In this document: piece after piece, positions 11,593-23,767 of the stretch
Numbering within the stretch: position 1 is the stretch's first letter
How the letters are laid out: each line of letters begins with the position of its first letter
Assembly (NCBI GenBank): GCA_964304625.1
Contig: OZ199839.1
Location: 8,928,001 to 8,992,000 of the forward strand
DNA from: Kudoa neothunni
Taxonomy: Eukaryota > Cnidaria
Reading direction: 5' to 3'
DNA length: 64,000 bases
The notes under the pieces: generated by a model
What the model was told of the DNA's origin: nothing
The model's input: only the letters and a program-made list of their open reading frames with translations
Database searches by the model: none
Made by a program: the position numbers and the translations under genes

Positions 11593-14327
11593 ATGTTATT
11601 GTTCGAAATTTTACTATTTATATATACTTTTTTTTCCTCCAGATGTACTGGATGTATAATTTAATATTGGTAGAGGTTTTTATTAACGAATAGATATGAC
11701 TACAAGTCTTTCCGAAAATTGTACTGAGTGCTTATTGAATCAAAACAAGACTTGGTGTCTAGATGGGGTGACTATTTAAGATATTATTCATACTGTAATA
11801 AATATACTGTAAGTCGATCGAAGAACAAGAACGCTGCGGATCAAGCTCGGCCTGCATCAATCCAATGCAATATGAGAGAAATCTTGTAATTTATTCTACT
11901 CATAGAAGATTACATCGCTCTGTAGATTATTAATAAAAGATCGCAAGTTCGAAATTTTACCCTATTCAATGGTTCGATCACCAAAACTGATTTGGGGCCC
12001 AATAAGAGTGTGTTTAGAACTAGACCAATTATTGACAACAATATCTTTTAAATTTTAGACTTTGATTTCTCTTTTACAACTACTGGCTCAGAAAAAAAGA
12101 TGGATGCTTACTTTTTGATCTATCTTAACTTTGACAGTGCTGACAAATGGACATATATCCGTGACGGTCTGGTGAATTTCAGTATTTTATTTTTGATACT
12201 GACATACCATTTATTGTTATCAAGTTTATCATAAGATCGCTATCGGGGATCTAAATCAAGTCGCATTAGGTACAATTCAACATTTTTCTCCCAATTCCCA
12301 CATCACGTACTTTAAAAACTTCTCTACATACGGTTGAACGATAATTTCTCATATTTTGGTCGAAAAGAAATTCCATATATCATCATATCCATTCATTCAC
12401 CGAAAATTATTACCACACCGTAATTCAACAACAGTTATCATATTATTGTAGGTATTAATTACTACATCCTACAACAGATAAATAGCATCCGACTCCTAAA
12501 CGCAACTTATAACGTTGATAATCGTGGCTATCCAATTTTTGGATCGATCCTCCAATCCATCTTGTGTGATCAGGTAACAGAAGAATTGCGTTATTTGATG
12601 ATAATTAATATTAAAATATTGAACCAAAGATTGAATGGTCTAATAATGAAGACACTGCAAAATTAATATATTTTATAACAGACACAGCTCCACTTCAAAT
12701 TGTATCTAAACAAACTGTATATTGCATTTCCTCTATCAAATATAATCGTTGAATAAGATATCATTGTTTAATGGCCTAAGTTACAAACATTGCCAAATGA
12801 TAAGATCCAAGTATCAGGATAATAATGTAAACTTATACATTCCTATCACAATTGATATGTCGATAATTCTCATGTATTTTAGTATCAAACAGATATAAAC
12901 AGATTCGCGGGGGTTCTTCTACAGCATGAAATTACCCTAAATATTTTCACAACACGAGCCGAATTCCACAACATCATAACTGTAATTGTTAACTTCTATG
13001 TATACCTTTATTAGACAACAAAATATAGCCTCACTTTTTAAAATATGGTGGTCAAATAATTGGAGACGTTAGAACTTTTTATAACAGATGGACGTTTACC
13101 TCACTTTTAAGACACCATTTTCAGGTAATTTAGAAGTAATTAATGTGGTTTGTATAAAATTGGACCATAGACCGATCTAATCTCCTACTATATAATTATT
13201 CCTCCGTCAGATGATTTTTTCAACGTTTCAACAAAACTCGGATGCAGGTATCTGTACATAATTAATCAACAGATATTTTTATCGACGCACTCAAATTTGT
13301 TTATTTATAGAAGTTATGGTCAAATCTATTTTGCCTGTCGTCGTAATATTTACCAGATTCATGTAAGTATTACAACAAAAAAATGCTTACCCAAAAATAT
13401 TTCAAGAAAGTATTCCATATCTAGTCCCAGCCGCTCCATTTTAAGTCATGTAGATATGAATTTATTATCCACAGTAGACCTAATTTTGTTGCGACGTTTT
13501 ACACAGATCTATGTTATTGCGATTGTGAAAAAGACACCTACGGGTCTTATGTAATTATCTCTCTATTAAATACACAAATATTTATATATTCGGCTGAATT
13601 TTATCGTAAAAAATCCTTTAACTACTTTTTTCATCTTTGATATTAATTATAATTGTAGGAAAAGAAAAGCGAAATATGTGGTTTCAGAGGTGACATCGTT
13701 TGTGGAGTGTGTAGATGTTACGATAAACAACCGTACAATTCCACTATTTATATTCTCAACATTTATATTGTGAAGATCGCACAACAATTGCTCCACATTA
13801 GCGTTATCACCTAAGGATCATTCTGAATCTAAAATTAACGAAGATAGCAGTTCATCCAAATATCAACAGAATTACTGCTGTACGCCAAATAAATTTGGGT
13901 GTTGTCACAGTAAAAGGAAACCAAACGAAATTCCATGTGGTTTCAATGACTGTCATAATTATACGGTTTTGAAAAAGTCCTTAACGAATCCTGAAAAATG
14001 TTTAACTTCACTTGATAAGAATGTAATTATTTGTTAACTTTGAAAAATTGTTAATCTTCTGACATAAAGACCCAAAATAAAACTATTGTTTGCCCCCCTG
14101 GTTTCAAGAAATGTGAATTTGGTTTCGAAGGAATTTATTGTGACAAACTCGTATTTATTCATTTTTTTTGAAAATGATGTAACTTATTTTAATCCTAGTC
14201 TCAAAAATTGTATTGTGATACTTATGATGTATGTCTTCAGTTTCTGTTACAACTCGATATCGGGGACCTCAAGCTGGAACCAGAGATGGAGAATTTCTGT
14301 GGCCGTATCATTTTGAAGGAGAATGAT
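11593..14327 (+). CDS. Integrin-beta-like membrane protein B, 3' end lost in assembly gap
   Basis: The start at 11593 gives a signal peptide (MLLFEILLFIYTFFSS). A 49-bp intron (gtactgg...gaatag) then joins in phase to the PSI domain NCTECLLNQNKTWCLDG. The next exon reads ERCGSSSACINP (hybrid segment). The betaI-like domain has YFLIYLNFDSADKW (about 12107) in place of the MIDAS motif and VLLQHEITLNIFTT (about 12917) for the conserved helix-strand. The I-EGF region has CYCDCEKDTYG (about 13511) and CGFRGDIVCGVCRC (about 13677-13718). The motif CCTPNKFGCC lies at about 13882. The tail domain begins with YCDTYDVCL (about 14215). The gene runs into 200 Ns at 14328, so the transmembrane segment is missing from the assembly. 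The architecture is the same as gene A, about 6 kb downstream in the same orientation, so they are probably tandem paralogues. Confidence 0.72.
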
Positions 14328-14527
14328 NNNNNNNNNNNNNNNNNNNNNNNNNNNNNNNNNNNNNNNNNNNNNNNNNNNNNNNNNNNNNNNNNNNNNNNNN
14401 NNNNNNNNNNNNNNNNNNNNNNNNNNNNNNNNNNNNNNNNNNNNNNNNNNNNNNNNNNNNNNNNNNNNNNNNNNNNNNNNNNNNNNNNNNNNNNNNNNNN
14501 NNNNNNNNNNNNNNNNNNNNNNNNNNN
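14328..14527. other. Assembly gap (200 Ns)
   Basis: A run of exactly 200 N separates the truncated integrin-like gene B from the truncated inverted Kunitz copy. A round number usually marks a scaffold join of unknown true length. Order and orientation across it are less certain than elsewhere. Confidence 0.97.
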
Positions 14528-14994
14528 ACATTGGTACTCTTCTGGCGTAATTGTTCCGTTGGACTTATCAATGTTTTGAGGAACATATTTAAAGAATCTT
14601 TTATATTTCGGCGATGATTTTTCGCAAAGACTTGTTGGTTGCTTTTCTAAGGGATGCTTACAACCTTTGAGCATTTGATCGGGAGAAGCAATCACTACAA
14701 TCAATAAGTCAAATAAATTCGTTATTTTAACTTACAATGGCTTTCACACTCATTTCTTGATTTGAAATTGTTGAAATCAAGTCCAGCTCCTGAATAACTA
14801 AATTCTTCACATTCGGCAGTTTTATCGTTTATTTTAAATCGTGTAGTTGGTTCTACACCTGTCACTGCTACTACAGTACCAGTAGCATTGTACTTTTCAA
14901 GTCTTATATCTAAAAAAGTATTGATTAATGATCCTCAAGTAAAATTACCTAAAGATACGTAGTGTACTAACAAAAAGGGAAATATTAGCATCAT
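14528..14994 (-). CDS. Kunitz-type secreted protein, second copy, cut by gap
   Basis: This is the inverted partner of the gene at 2028. It starts at 14994 with a signal peptide (MMLIFPFLLVHYVSLG). A short intron (gtaattttac...ttttttag) follows. The exon then reads RFKINDKTAECEEFSY and FKSRNECESHC, a clean Kunitz half-domain. A second intron is followed by GCKHPLEKQPTSLCEK, KRFFKYVPQN and ITPEEYQC, where the gap begins. In contrast to the left copy, the visible part stays in frame. Module 1 lacks three of the six Kunitz cysteines: C1, and the C2-C4 pair near the reactive loop (GAG replaces GGC). Inhibition by that module is therefore doubtful. Three or more downstream modules are expected in the gap or lost. 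Confidence 0.7.
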
Positions 14995-15475
14995 TTGAAT
15001 CGAAGTTGATTAACTATAAATGAACGAAGAATATTTTCATTGGAAATTAATCCTATTATATATTATTTGTATTTGATTATCGTTTAACGAACAATTATAT
15101 CTTCCATTGTTAAATATTCTACATTTGTATTTTTTAAATAGACTAATGATTTAATAAGAGTACATTTCTATTAATGAAGTCTATTCCATACATATTCTTC
15201 GTATCTATTATATATCAAAGAAACAATTTCTTTAGGCATTAATTTTTTCAGATACAGACCAAAGAGCATTTATGCTTTTATAATAGTTCTATTCTAATAT
15301 TGGTAATATTGTATATTACTTTAACTATATTGAGTTATCGGTGCTTAATATATCTAATTTAGCTTAACATTTTTGGATCGACTCATTATTCATGATGAAT
15401 TTCCTGTTTTAAATTTAATTTTTTATTTGATATCAAATTTATTCTTTTATCATGGAAAGTTGTAAAAACAGTTTA
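14528..15475 (-). repeat. Right arm of the large inverted duplication
   Basis: The reverse complement matches about 1540-2570, covering the Kunitz upstream region, signal-peptide exon, both first introns and the second Kunitz module. Homology stops at about 15472 on the outer side. It is cut by the N gap on the inner side. Confidence 0.8.
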
Positions 15476-15547
15476 TTTTATTCATATAGGTATAAATTTG
15501 ATTGGGGAGTTTTTTAATTCAACTAATTGGAGCTGTGTTAGTTCTTT

Positions 15548-16120
15548 TTTTATATAAGGAGGACTGACAGTATATGTGTGCCCTATGTAGGCGTGTGTGG
15601 TAATCTTTGTCCTTATAGAGAGATATTTATGAAACTGTTAATAGTTTTAAATTGGAAAAAACTTTTTAATTTGTTTTTATACCATCAAAAGCTACACAAA
15701 ATTTGAAAAATGTTGATTTTAAGCTTGTTACACGAATCACAAAATTTCAGCAATAGAAATAAGATCTGATTATTAGAGAGTGAAAATCGGTAAAGTAACA
15801 TTTGACCTTATATGCTTCAACCAAGCGTTAATTTAATAACGATATCTCTCAGTGCATAAGAAAAAAGTGTGTCCATTTCGGTACGTATTTAAATAAACAC
15901 CATATTCCTGGATCTAAAACATATTTAACTTACAGAGTATAATATCTAAGTTCGATAGATGGTTTAAATAACTGATAATAATGCCAACTTTTTAAGAATG
16001 ACATTTTGGTAGCATATGCCATAATCAGACATATTGAAAACTCTTATACTGGACTGGGACTGGATCCCCTATTCCGTAAGATCACCTGTTAAATTTTACT
16101 TTACGAGATAAGATTTACTG
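15548..16120 (+). mobile_element. Helitron-like element fragment, copy 1
   Basis: TATATAAGGAGGACTGACAG (about 15552) starts a stretch alignable with the Helitron-like element at 58464-59598. Shared pieces include TGTGTG...CCCTA, GTGTGTGG, CCTTATAGAGA, and an ordered match for roughly 350 bp or more downstream. Its own 3' end with a CTAG terminus was not found, so the end coordinate is approximate and the copy is probably truncated. Confidence 0.5.
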
Positions 16121-19100
16121 TATGAATTGAAATTTTATTTTGTATACTTATTTTTAACGATATTAAAGGGTTACGTTGATGTTTTGAGAGAGAATATGTT
16201 ATAATATTCTGGATAAAGGGATTTTAATTAGAGCAATAAAAATGAACCATCGCAAATTATCACCAAGTTATACATTTTTTGCGATTTTACTGATCTCCCT
16301 TAAATAATCTTAAATTAACTGAGCTTATTAGAGTCATTAAATGTATGATATATTAAAAGTTGATGAAGTTAAAGGATTCATGCATTTTTTATTCTTTAAT
16401 CATCCTCATCTATGATAAAATATATCCCAATCCAATGCGAAACTGGGAAATATGTATTAGTTACTAGTTTAGTACAGGTAGAAAATGAAAAATGTTTTTT
16501 TTCAAAATTTTATAATATCATTTGTAATATTAGATATATTCTTAAATGAATAATATATATTTGAAATTAAAATAATAAAATTTTAGAAAATTTATATTAC
16601 TAAACAATCACCTATACTGATAATTAATAGTTGAACAGCTCTACTTATATTTCTCGAATTTAATCTTCCCTAATAAATATATTATTTCGTAAGGTTAAAT
16701 ATGATAATATGGTCGATGACAAATATTTAAGTGATTATAAATCATGCAGAAAAACATATGAGTTGTTTTCTCTGAAAAAATAAAATCATGTTGTTTAATG
16801 CATAAAAATTCAATTCATGAAAATGATAAAAAGTATATTTTTATATATGGATTCATAGAATATTTGTTATTATATATATATTAATATTTATTCAGATTTA
16901 TATGAGATAATCTTCCCAAGGTAAATACATCATGAATTTGGATTATATAATAACAACTAAAAATTCGATATTTTAAATGAAAAAATTTATAAAAAAATAC
17001 TTGTATCCATAATATATTGTATGAAATGAAGATTCAACATATTTAGTAAACTTTTATTCTTCTAAATTTTGAATCTTTGTGTTTGAAATAAATGTGGCTT
17101 AACAGATTTAAAATACGTTCCTAATTCAGAACGAAAACGCTAAAAAATAAGATTATTTAAAACATAACGAAAGTAACTTACTAATAGGATATTTGATCAA
17201 TTAGATAGACCAAATTGTCATAACCCATATTTGAGGTAATAGAGCTGGTGTAATAAGGTGAATTTACTCGTCTGCGGCAGCAACTACTTTTTTGAGCTAT
17301 TCTCACGAGAATGATCTAGATTAAAGTTACCTTGTGGGAGTTTATATGAGCCATTGATAATTTTTAATAAACTTCTGATTTGACTCATCAAAAAAGTAAA
17401 CAATTAAACAAAGAACACATTAAGTTACGAGCATTGCCCTAAAAGAGCTCCCACTACGCAATACGGATTTAGTAAAGTGAAATGAATTAATTTTTAATTC
17501 ATACAAAATTCTAACCTCAATATTAAGAATTAAGAGCACAATTAATGTGCCAATATAAAGTGTTGTAATCTAGACTCCAATATGTGGATATTCCTGACTG
17601 AAAAACAAATCGTTCTGTTTATCCAATTAAGCCAAGAATGCATTTGAGTAAAAAAGTTTTTAATATCGCATGTAGGAAATATAGAATACAATTTTTTTAG
17701 ATTCAAAGCCAACTTTGATGGAATCTATATATTTATTTGATTTATTTTAAATTATATTTAAATATAAATATAATTTTCGAAATTATTTGGTTAAAATGAA
17801 TAATAAATCGTTAAAGTTATAAAAGAGCTTCAAAGAACTCAATTTAAATTATATGAAATAATAAAATCGGTGGAATTTATTCTTCGTTAAAACCTTCCAA
17901 AGAGCAGTGAATTACAGAAAAACTTGGTCATATAGAAGTCGGTAAATATAACAGAAATCCCGAAGTACCTTGGACACAAAAGTTTGTTTCCGACTGCACA
18001 TTTAGATTGATCTTAGAGACCGAAAACTTCCAACATTTAATTTTTTATTTATATATAAGAGAATAAATACAGTTTACAACTATATTAGATATTAATTAAT
18101 AAAAAATAGAAAATAATAATAACATATTTCAATAAAGATACAAATTCGAACAACAACGTGGGTTTCTCGATATATATAATAATTAAAGATAATTTCATAA
18201 CTGTATCCATATTTATTGTAAAATAGGAATTCCGATGGTATTTATATTTATTATAAATAATAAATAAAATTTTCTAAAATGTCGAATAATTTTCTTAATA
18301 TATTAAATAATTTAAAGAATAGAATTTATAATAAAAAATGACAATAACAAAATATCGGATGGAGCAAGGCTTTCAATAATTATAAACAGAGAGAGAATGT
18401 TCAACAAAATAGCTGGAATTATAAATATTCATAAAACAGTATGAGAGCATTGATAATGATTGGCGATGTGTTCAGAACATCAACAAAGAACTTATATTCC
18501 AGAAATGTTTAAAAATTGGTCGTATATAAATCCACATTTAAAAATATTGGAACTTAAAATTTAAAATCAGAGCTATCTTTGTTAAGGATGGAATGATTCA
18601 GGTTTACGACAAAAAATATATTTTATTATTTATATAAAAATTAATAGTAAATATTCGAAAAATATTTTGATAATAATGAAGATGAAAACTTTAAAATAGG
18701 AATTAGAGATTTCATAGTGAAGGATTATTGCAATTATAATGCCCTGCAAAATCCATAACGTTCATAATTTTGCAATACAAATAAATGTCTGTAAAATCAT
18801 ACGAATAAAAGATCATTAATTAAAAAATATTAAAAAATGAGGGAGACGAGTAGAGAAATTGATAGGATACGAAATATTCCTCTTAAAATTATAAATTTTC
18901 TTCAAAATAACCAATTTAATTTGTTTTGAAATATATCTAAAAATGAAAAATATAATGAAAAAACACCATTTCTATATAAAATTTGTTAGTTATTTGATAT
19001 TTAGAATTTTAAATTATTAATTAATGATTAAAAATATTAAGGGCTCCGCACTTAATGTATTAAAAAACTCGAAAGGAATTTGTAGAAAATACCAAAAATT

Positions 19101-21142
19101 ATACAAATAACGAATTATTTTAAATAAGGATTAAGTATATATAAACTTCATTAATTTAAAAAAGACTTTGTATAATCTCATACTGATAAAATTTGGAGAT
19201 TTGGATAAAAAAATTGAATAATAATCTGGGCCGCAGTATATATCGATGGTAAAGACGGTTTTGATGGGCTGGGCAGAATTCGGTTATTAGGATGGGTACC
19301 TCTTTAAGCAAAACCACAACTAAAGCTACACCCAGCAGCTGCTTATTAAAAACGAATATCAATGAAGAATTACAATTAGGAAATATTATCAATCACAAAA
19401 TGTATCAATTGTATATTCAGAATGTAAAAAAGATGATGGAATTGTCGTTTCATTGAGATTAAATTGAATAAAAGATCAAGATAGATGAATTATCTATAAA
19501 AAGAAGAAATCCTACGTCTTTTACTTTTACCCTTGGGCATAAAAATACGAAAGAAGAAAAATAACACTTAACGTATCATTTCGAGATGGAGCAATAACTT
19601 TCCATAAACACCATAATCGTTGAACATGTTTCATGTATTTACGAATACATGAAATGTAACTAATAACTCGCGGGGTTGTATTAAGTTATAAACATTTCAA
19701 ATCTACATTGTAAAAGCTAATAAATTCCAAATTCAAATAATTAGAAAATATCACCATATTAATCGACACTGCAGAATATCCAATAGATTTGTAAATAAAA
19801 ACAACAATGAAATTTTTAAATCAATAAATATTAAAATATAGGAATCAAAAAAATGAACAATCTCCTATTCCGGATTAAGGAATGAAAGAATTATAAATAT
19901 CTATTATCCATTAGTAACAGATTTGAATATTTCAATAAAATATTGTTCATAAAATGTGATTTTACTACCATTAACAAAACGTAGGGTAAATTGATTGACA
20001 AAACAAACCCCTATGATAAGAAATCCTGAGCATAACTTTGAATTTGATCAGACCAAGTTTAGTAGTAGATTCCAAAAAATTTTCAAAATCTGGAATTGAT
20101 GATCTAGTTGTTACATTTGCGAATTACTGTGTTAATAACTTATGATTATTAATTTTTAAAATAACTTCGTTTAAAGAATGTAGGGGAGCGATTATTTAGA
20201 TTGAAAAACCACCAGGTATGGTGTTCCTTGTAGTATTTAGTCAAATAATGATTTTTTTAGGACACAAGATTATATAAAGCACAAGAACATAATGGAAATA
20301 ATACTAATATATAAAAATATTTAACAAGGAATTATACTAAATAATTCACAAAGAATAACACTATAAAATTTCATCCTGCTATCTTTGTATAAACGAAGGT
20401 TTGTGTGGACCCTGAAGAAAATCAAACCAGAAACAGTGAACAGGTATATCAATATTTTATTCATATGAAAAGACGTGGTGAAAAACAAACGAATTATCTT
20501 AAAAATGGTCTCAATTAATCATCGGAGAATCAACTAGTGCTTTGAACTCTTGGGTGGTCAAAGGCAGGAATGCATACTAAGCACAAATTTAATGCCAGCT
20601 ACTAATATTACGGAAATGATAATCTATTCGTTAAGTATTACTCGAATATATTAATAATAAAACCAAGGTTGGATTATAATCAAAAATATACGTTTCTTTG
20701 ACCAATTTGTTATCGATGTGACAATATTTTTTATTTATATATATTTAATATAATATTTGATAAATAAACTTTAGAAATAATTAAACGTAATATTATCATA
20801 CTATCTACTCTAAATTTAATAAATTTGTATTATGTATCGAAAACCAACTTAAAAATTTTATTATTCCACTTTTTCCTATGTAGAATATAATCATGATTAT
20901 AGATTATGCCAAGGTTATTAGAAATAACACCCAAGATATTACATTATATTATATTAAGATAAGATATTGAATTTAAACGATCTATATTCGTTCGTGACTA
21001 TTAGTTCATAAACACTTCTTAAAATTAACATTTATTTTTTTAATATTTTTTATATCCCTTTGAATATATCTATTAACAAAAATTATAGTGACTGTGACTC
21101 TCTTCGGCAATATTAATAACTGATCGCTATATTTGTGGCGCG
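16121..21142. other. Gene-poor AT-rich region
   Basis: Five kilobases of highly AT-rich sequence without convincing exons. The only long open stretch, on the minus strand at 19156-19392, has no recognisable domain and an unusual composition, and I do not call it. No tRNA, rRNA or transposon termini were recognised. Confidence 0.45.
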
Positions 21143-22080
21143 ATGAATCTTAACAAGAAAATATATACTTTAGAGAATATTAACGATATCACTAATTTGG
21201 ATTATGGTTACTTCCATGGTGGTTTAGATTATACAATAAAGACGTTACAAAGTCTTGGCTTGACACCAAGTTATTCTAAAGTTGGTGTGGCGGTCCAAAT
21301 TTTTTTGCTTCTACAAGAAAAGATACTGGTGATGGATATCCGTATAAAAGCATTTTATGCGGAAAAAAGACTTCAATTCGAAAGGGAACAATTTTCGAAA
21401 TTTCTAGACCTCCGTTGTGTAAGGTCTTCATATTTATCGTTTCGATACTTCAACTTCCATCCATGCCTTACCATGACTTGACTTATGAGGAAATTAGAAA
21501 ACATCTTGGAATATCATCCAATTCCTCCATATGTGAATGGGAAAATGTAATATATGATTTAATGGCCTCTAAATTGGACGAGGAATTTTCAAAAATTGAC
21601 AAACGGGAAGTTATCGTTCAAATTGATGAGATCGCCATATCAACAAGAAAATACAACGTGGAAAGGATTCTTCATAATCAACAATATTAGATAGATGGTG
21701 GTATCGACGAAAATGGAAATTGTTTTTTGCACATAACTCAGTGAAGAAATAAAGACATTCTTAAAAAAATTATCCTTGACAACGTCGAAGAAGAGTCGAT
21801 CATTTGGACGGGCGGTTAGGAAGGATATAATAGCTTGGCAGAGTTGGGTTTTGTGCATGGAGTAGTTATTCGCCGAAGAAAGTTTGGTTCCTCTGAGGGA
21901 ATACATACTGACAAAATTGAAGCTACCTAGGGGGGCTTTTTAGCGCAAATATCGGAACGCAACAAATAAAAACCTAGAGACTTTTCCTCATTGTGTGGCA
22001 GATTTTATGTATCGGAAACAATATTCCAGCAAAGAATTATCAACGTTATGTAAATATATAATGATTAACAACAATATACA
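21143..22080 (+). pseudogene. Merlin-family (ISXO2-like) DNA transposase, decayed
   Basis: The ATG at 21143 opens an N-terminal part (LDYGYFHGGLDYTIKTLQSL). From about 21475 another frame carries a helix-turn-helix-like segment (EEIRKHLGISSNSSICEWEN) and the first catalytic motif QIDEIAISTRKYN. Downstream, after in-frame stops, come ILDNVEEESIIWTGG, EGYNSLAELGFVHGVV, HTDKIEAT and DFMYRKQYSSKEL. This order is the DDE core of Merlin/IS1016-type transposases: IDE-T/S-RKYN, TDGW-x-GYN, H-x(n)-IE. The second acidic residue is replaced (TGG for the usual TDG). There is a frame change near 21415-21480 and at least three stops after 21690. The element is inactive. Terminal repeats were not located. 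Confidence 0.8.
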
Positions 22081-23000
22081 GCCAGTGACTGGTTTTTCGT
22101 ATTCCCCTCGAGATCAGGAAGAAAGTGTTTAAAATTGGTTACTTCCTGTTCTGCGTACTTTTTCGCGCTCGCATTACAGAAAATTATTCAATTTTTTATT
22201 AAATAACATAATTAAAATGCGAAAATTTTGGTAAAAACGTTCAATTTTCTTTAAACGAAATCACAGTCATTAACCGGGTTTGAGTAATCCCTTCGGGGTC
22301 TCGGAAAAATGTGTGTGAAGTTGGTAACGTCCAGTTTTACGCATTTATTAGCGCTTGCATATAATAATATACGTAGCTATTTAATGTAATTGAATTGCAT
22401 ACATTTAATCGACAAATAATTTTTTTCACTTGCAAATAAAATAATTAGTTGTTTTGGTCACCATAAATTCGTCCAAATATTTGAAATATGGTTTTTATCA
22501 TTGCGAGCATGATCAATCGATCTTTGTTGTCAAACATGGATAATTTTTTATACCCATTTTAATAAATTCACAAATGAAGACGACAGTAATCGATTTGTGT
22601 TCAATCATTTAAAAAGTTTTATTTATGTTTTTAAGGTGTCATAGGGGTTTGATAAAGGATCGATGTGGAGGTTACGTCTGGTGCTTTATAGTAATAAATT
22701 TGGCTGCTTTTGGTGAAATATTGTGGACGTATTTTATTATTTCAATTAATTATTTCGAACATTAAAAAAATTCATCAATTTTTTTCAAAAACGTTCCGAA
22801 AAAGTCCTTAAAACTGGTCAGTCACGTGATCAGAAATCTGGAATTTTCGCATCCTTATTATATTAGTTAGATCCAAATTCTTGAATAAAAACATAAAAAA
22901 ATATATTTAATGTGCATTTGATTATTCAAATTGTATTTCTTTTTAAAAAGTGCGTAGAACCGGTCACTAACTGTATTTTAATGTTTATGATGTTTTTCGA
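22080..23000. repeat. Degenerate direct repeats downstream of the Merlin copy
   Basis: Two stretches at about 22082-22182 and 22264-22362 share an ordered pattern: CAGT-x-ACTGG/CCGGG, CTCGAGATCAGGAA / TCTCGGAAAAATG, then GGTTACTTCCTGTTCTGCG / GGTAACGTCCAGTTTTACGC, then GCGCTCGCAT / GCGCTTGCAT. Weaker relatives lie near 22810 (AAACTGGTCAGTCACGTG) and 22960 (AACCGGTCACTAACTG). They may be subterminal repeats of a transposon. Confidence 0.4.
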
Positions 23001-23767
23001 AGTGGGTCTCAGTCACTGCAATTTAGCCATTAGAAATAATAAAATTAAATGTATTTATAAAAATATACAATTTATATTATATTTAAGTTTGGACCCAACA
23101 CAGCTTTTGAGAAAAAATGAAGCGCCCCCCTTCATTAAATCTCAGCGCATGCGTACTTATATTACTTGAAATACATTTGCTCTTCTAATATCTTATTCTA
23201 GTAACAAAATGTTCATCAGAAATACTTTAAAAACTGTTTGTTAATTTACCTTAATTTCTTACTAAAATATTCAACCTAATTAATCTCATCCCGATTTTTG
23301 TTTAACATTTGAGAAATTAAATTACATTATTTTTAATAATTATTTATAATCTCTAAGGTGGATTCAATTAACCGGCACTGTAAAATATAAAGAAGTGGAT
23401 GAATTATTAAATTATGATTTACATGGTGGCAGATTTGAATCCAAGCGATTCTTCATTACAAGTTTTATACAGAAATATTTTTTTTAAGATATTCTATATT
23501 TGATTATTTCTGACCCAACCTTTTGCTCTTAAGGACCAGAAATAATTATAATTAAAACTAATGACATCTGAATATTATTTAGTAAATAATATTTACTTTA
23601 ACAATAACGACTCCTTGATTTTACTATTTTAAGAGGTTTTTCAACCTAAAATATTATTAGCGAAACAAGGCAGTTCGAGTTGATTTAGAATGAATAAAAA
23701 TGGTTGTGTGAAACAGAAATTTGATAAAAGGAAACATTTATGTTAATTTTATTGATTGTTTCGATGA
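23001..23767. other. Intergenic, no gene seen
   Basis: AT-rich. A GC-richer patch at about 23120-23150 (AAGCGCCCCCCTTC, GCGCATGCG) could be a transposon end. Nothing else is assignable before the stop codon of integrin-like gene C. Confidence 0.4.

Noticed and set aside
14237-14704. Long open frames crossing the N run on both strands
   Set aside because: They are open only because Ns are not read as stops. The real coding parts are the plus-strand integrin exon left of the gap and the minus-strand Kunitz exon right of it.
19156-19392. 78-codon minus-strand frame in the gene-poor region
   Set aside because: No domain, no neighbouring exons and no splice-compatible context.
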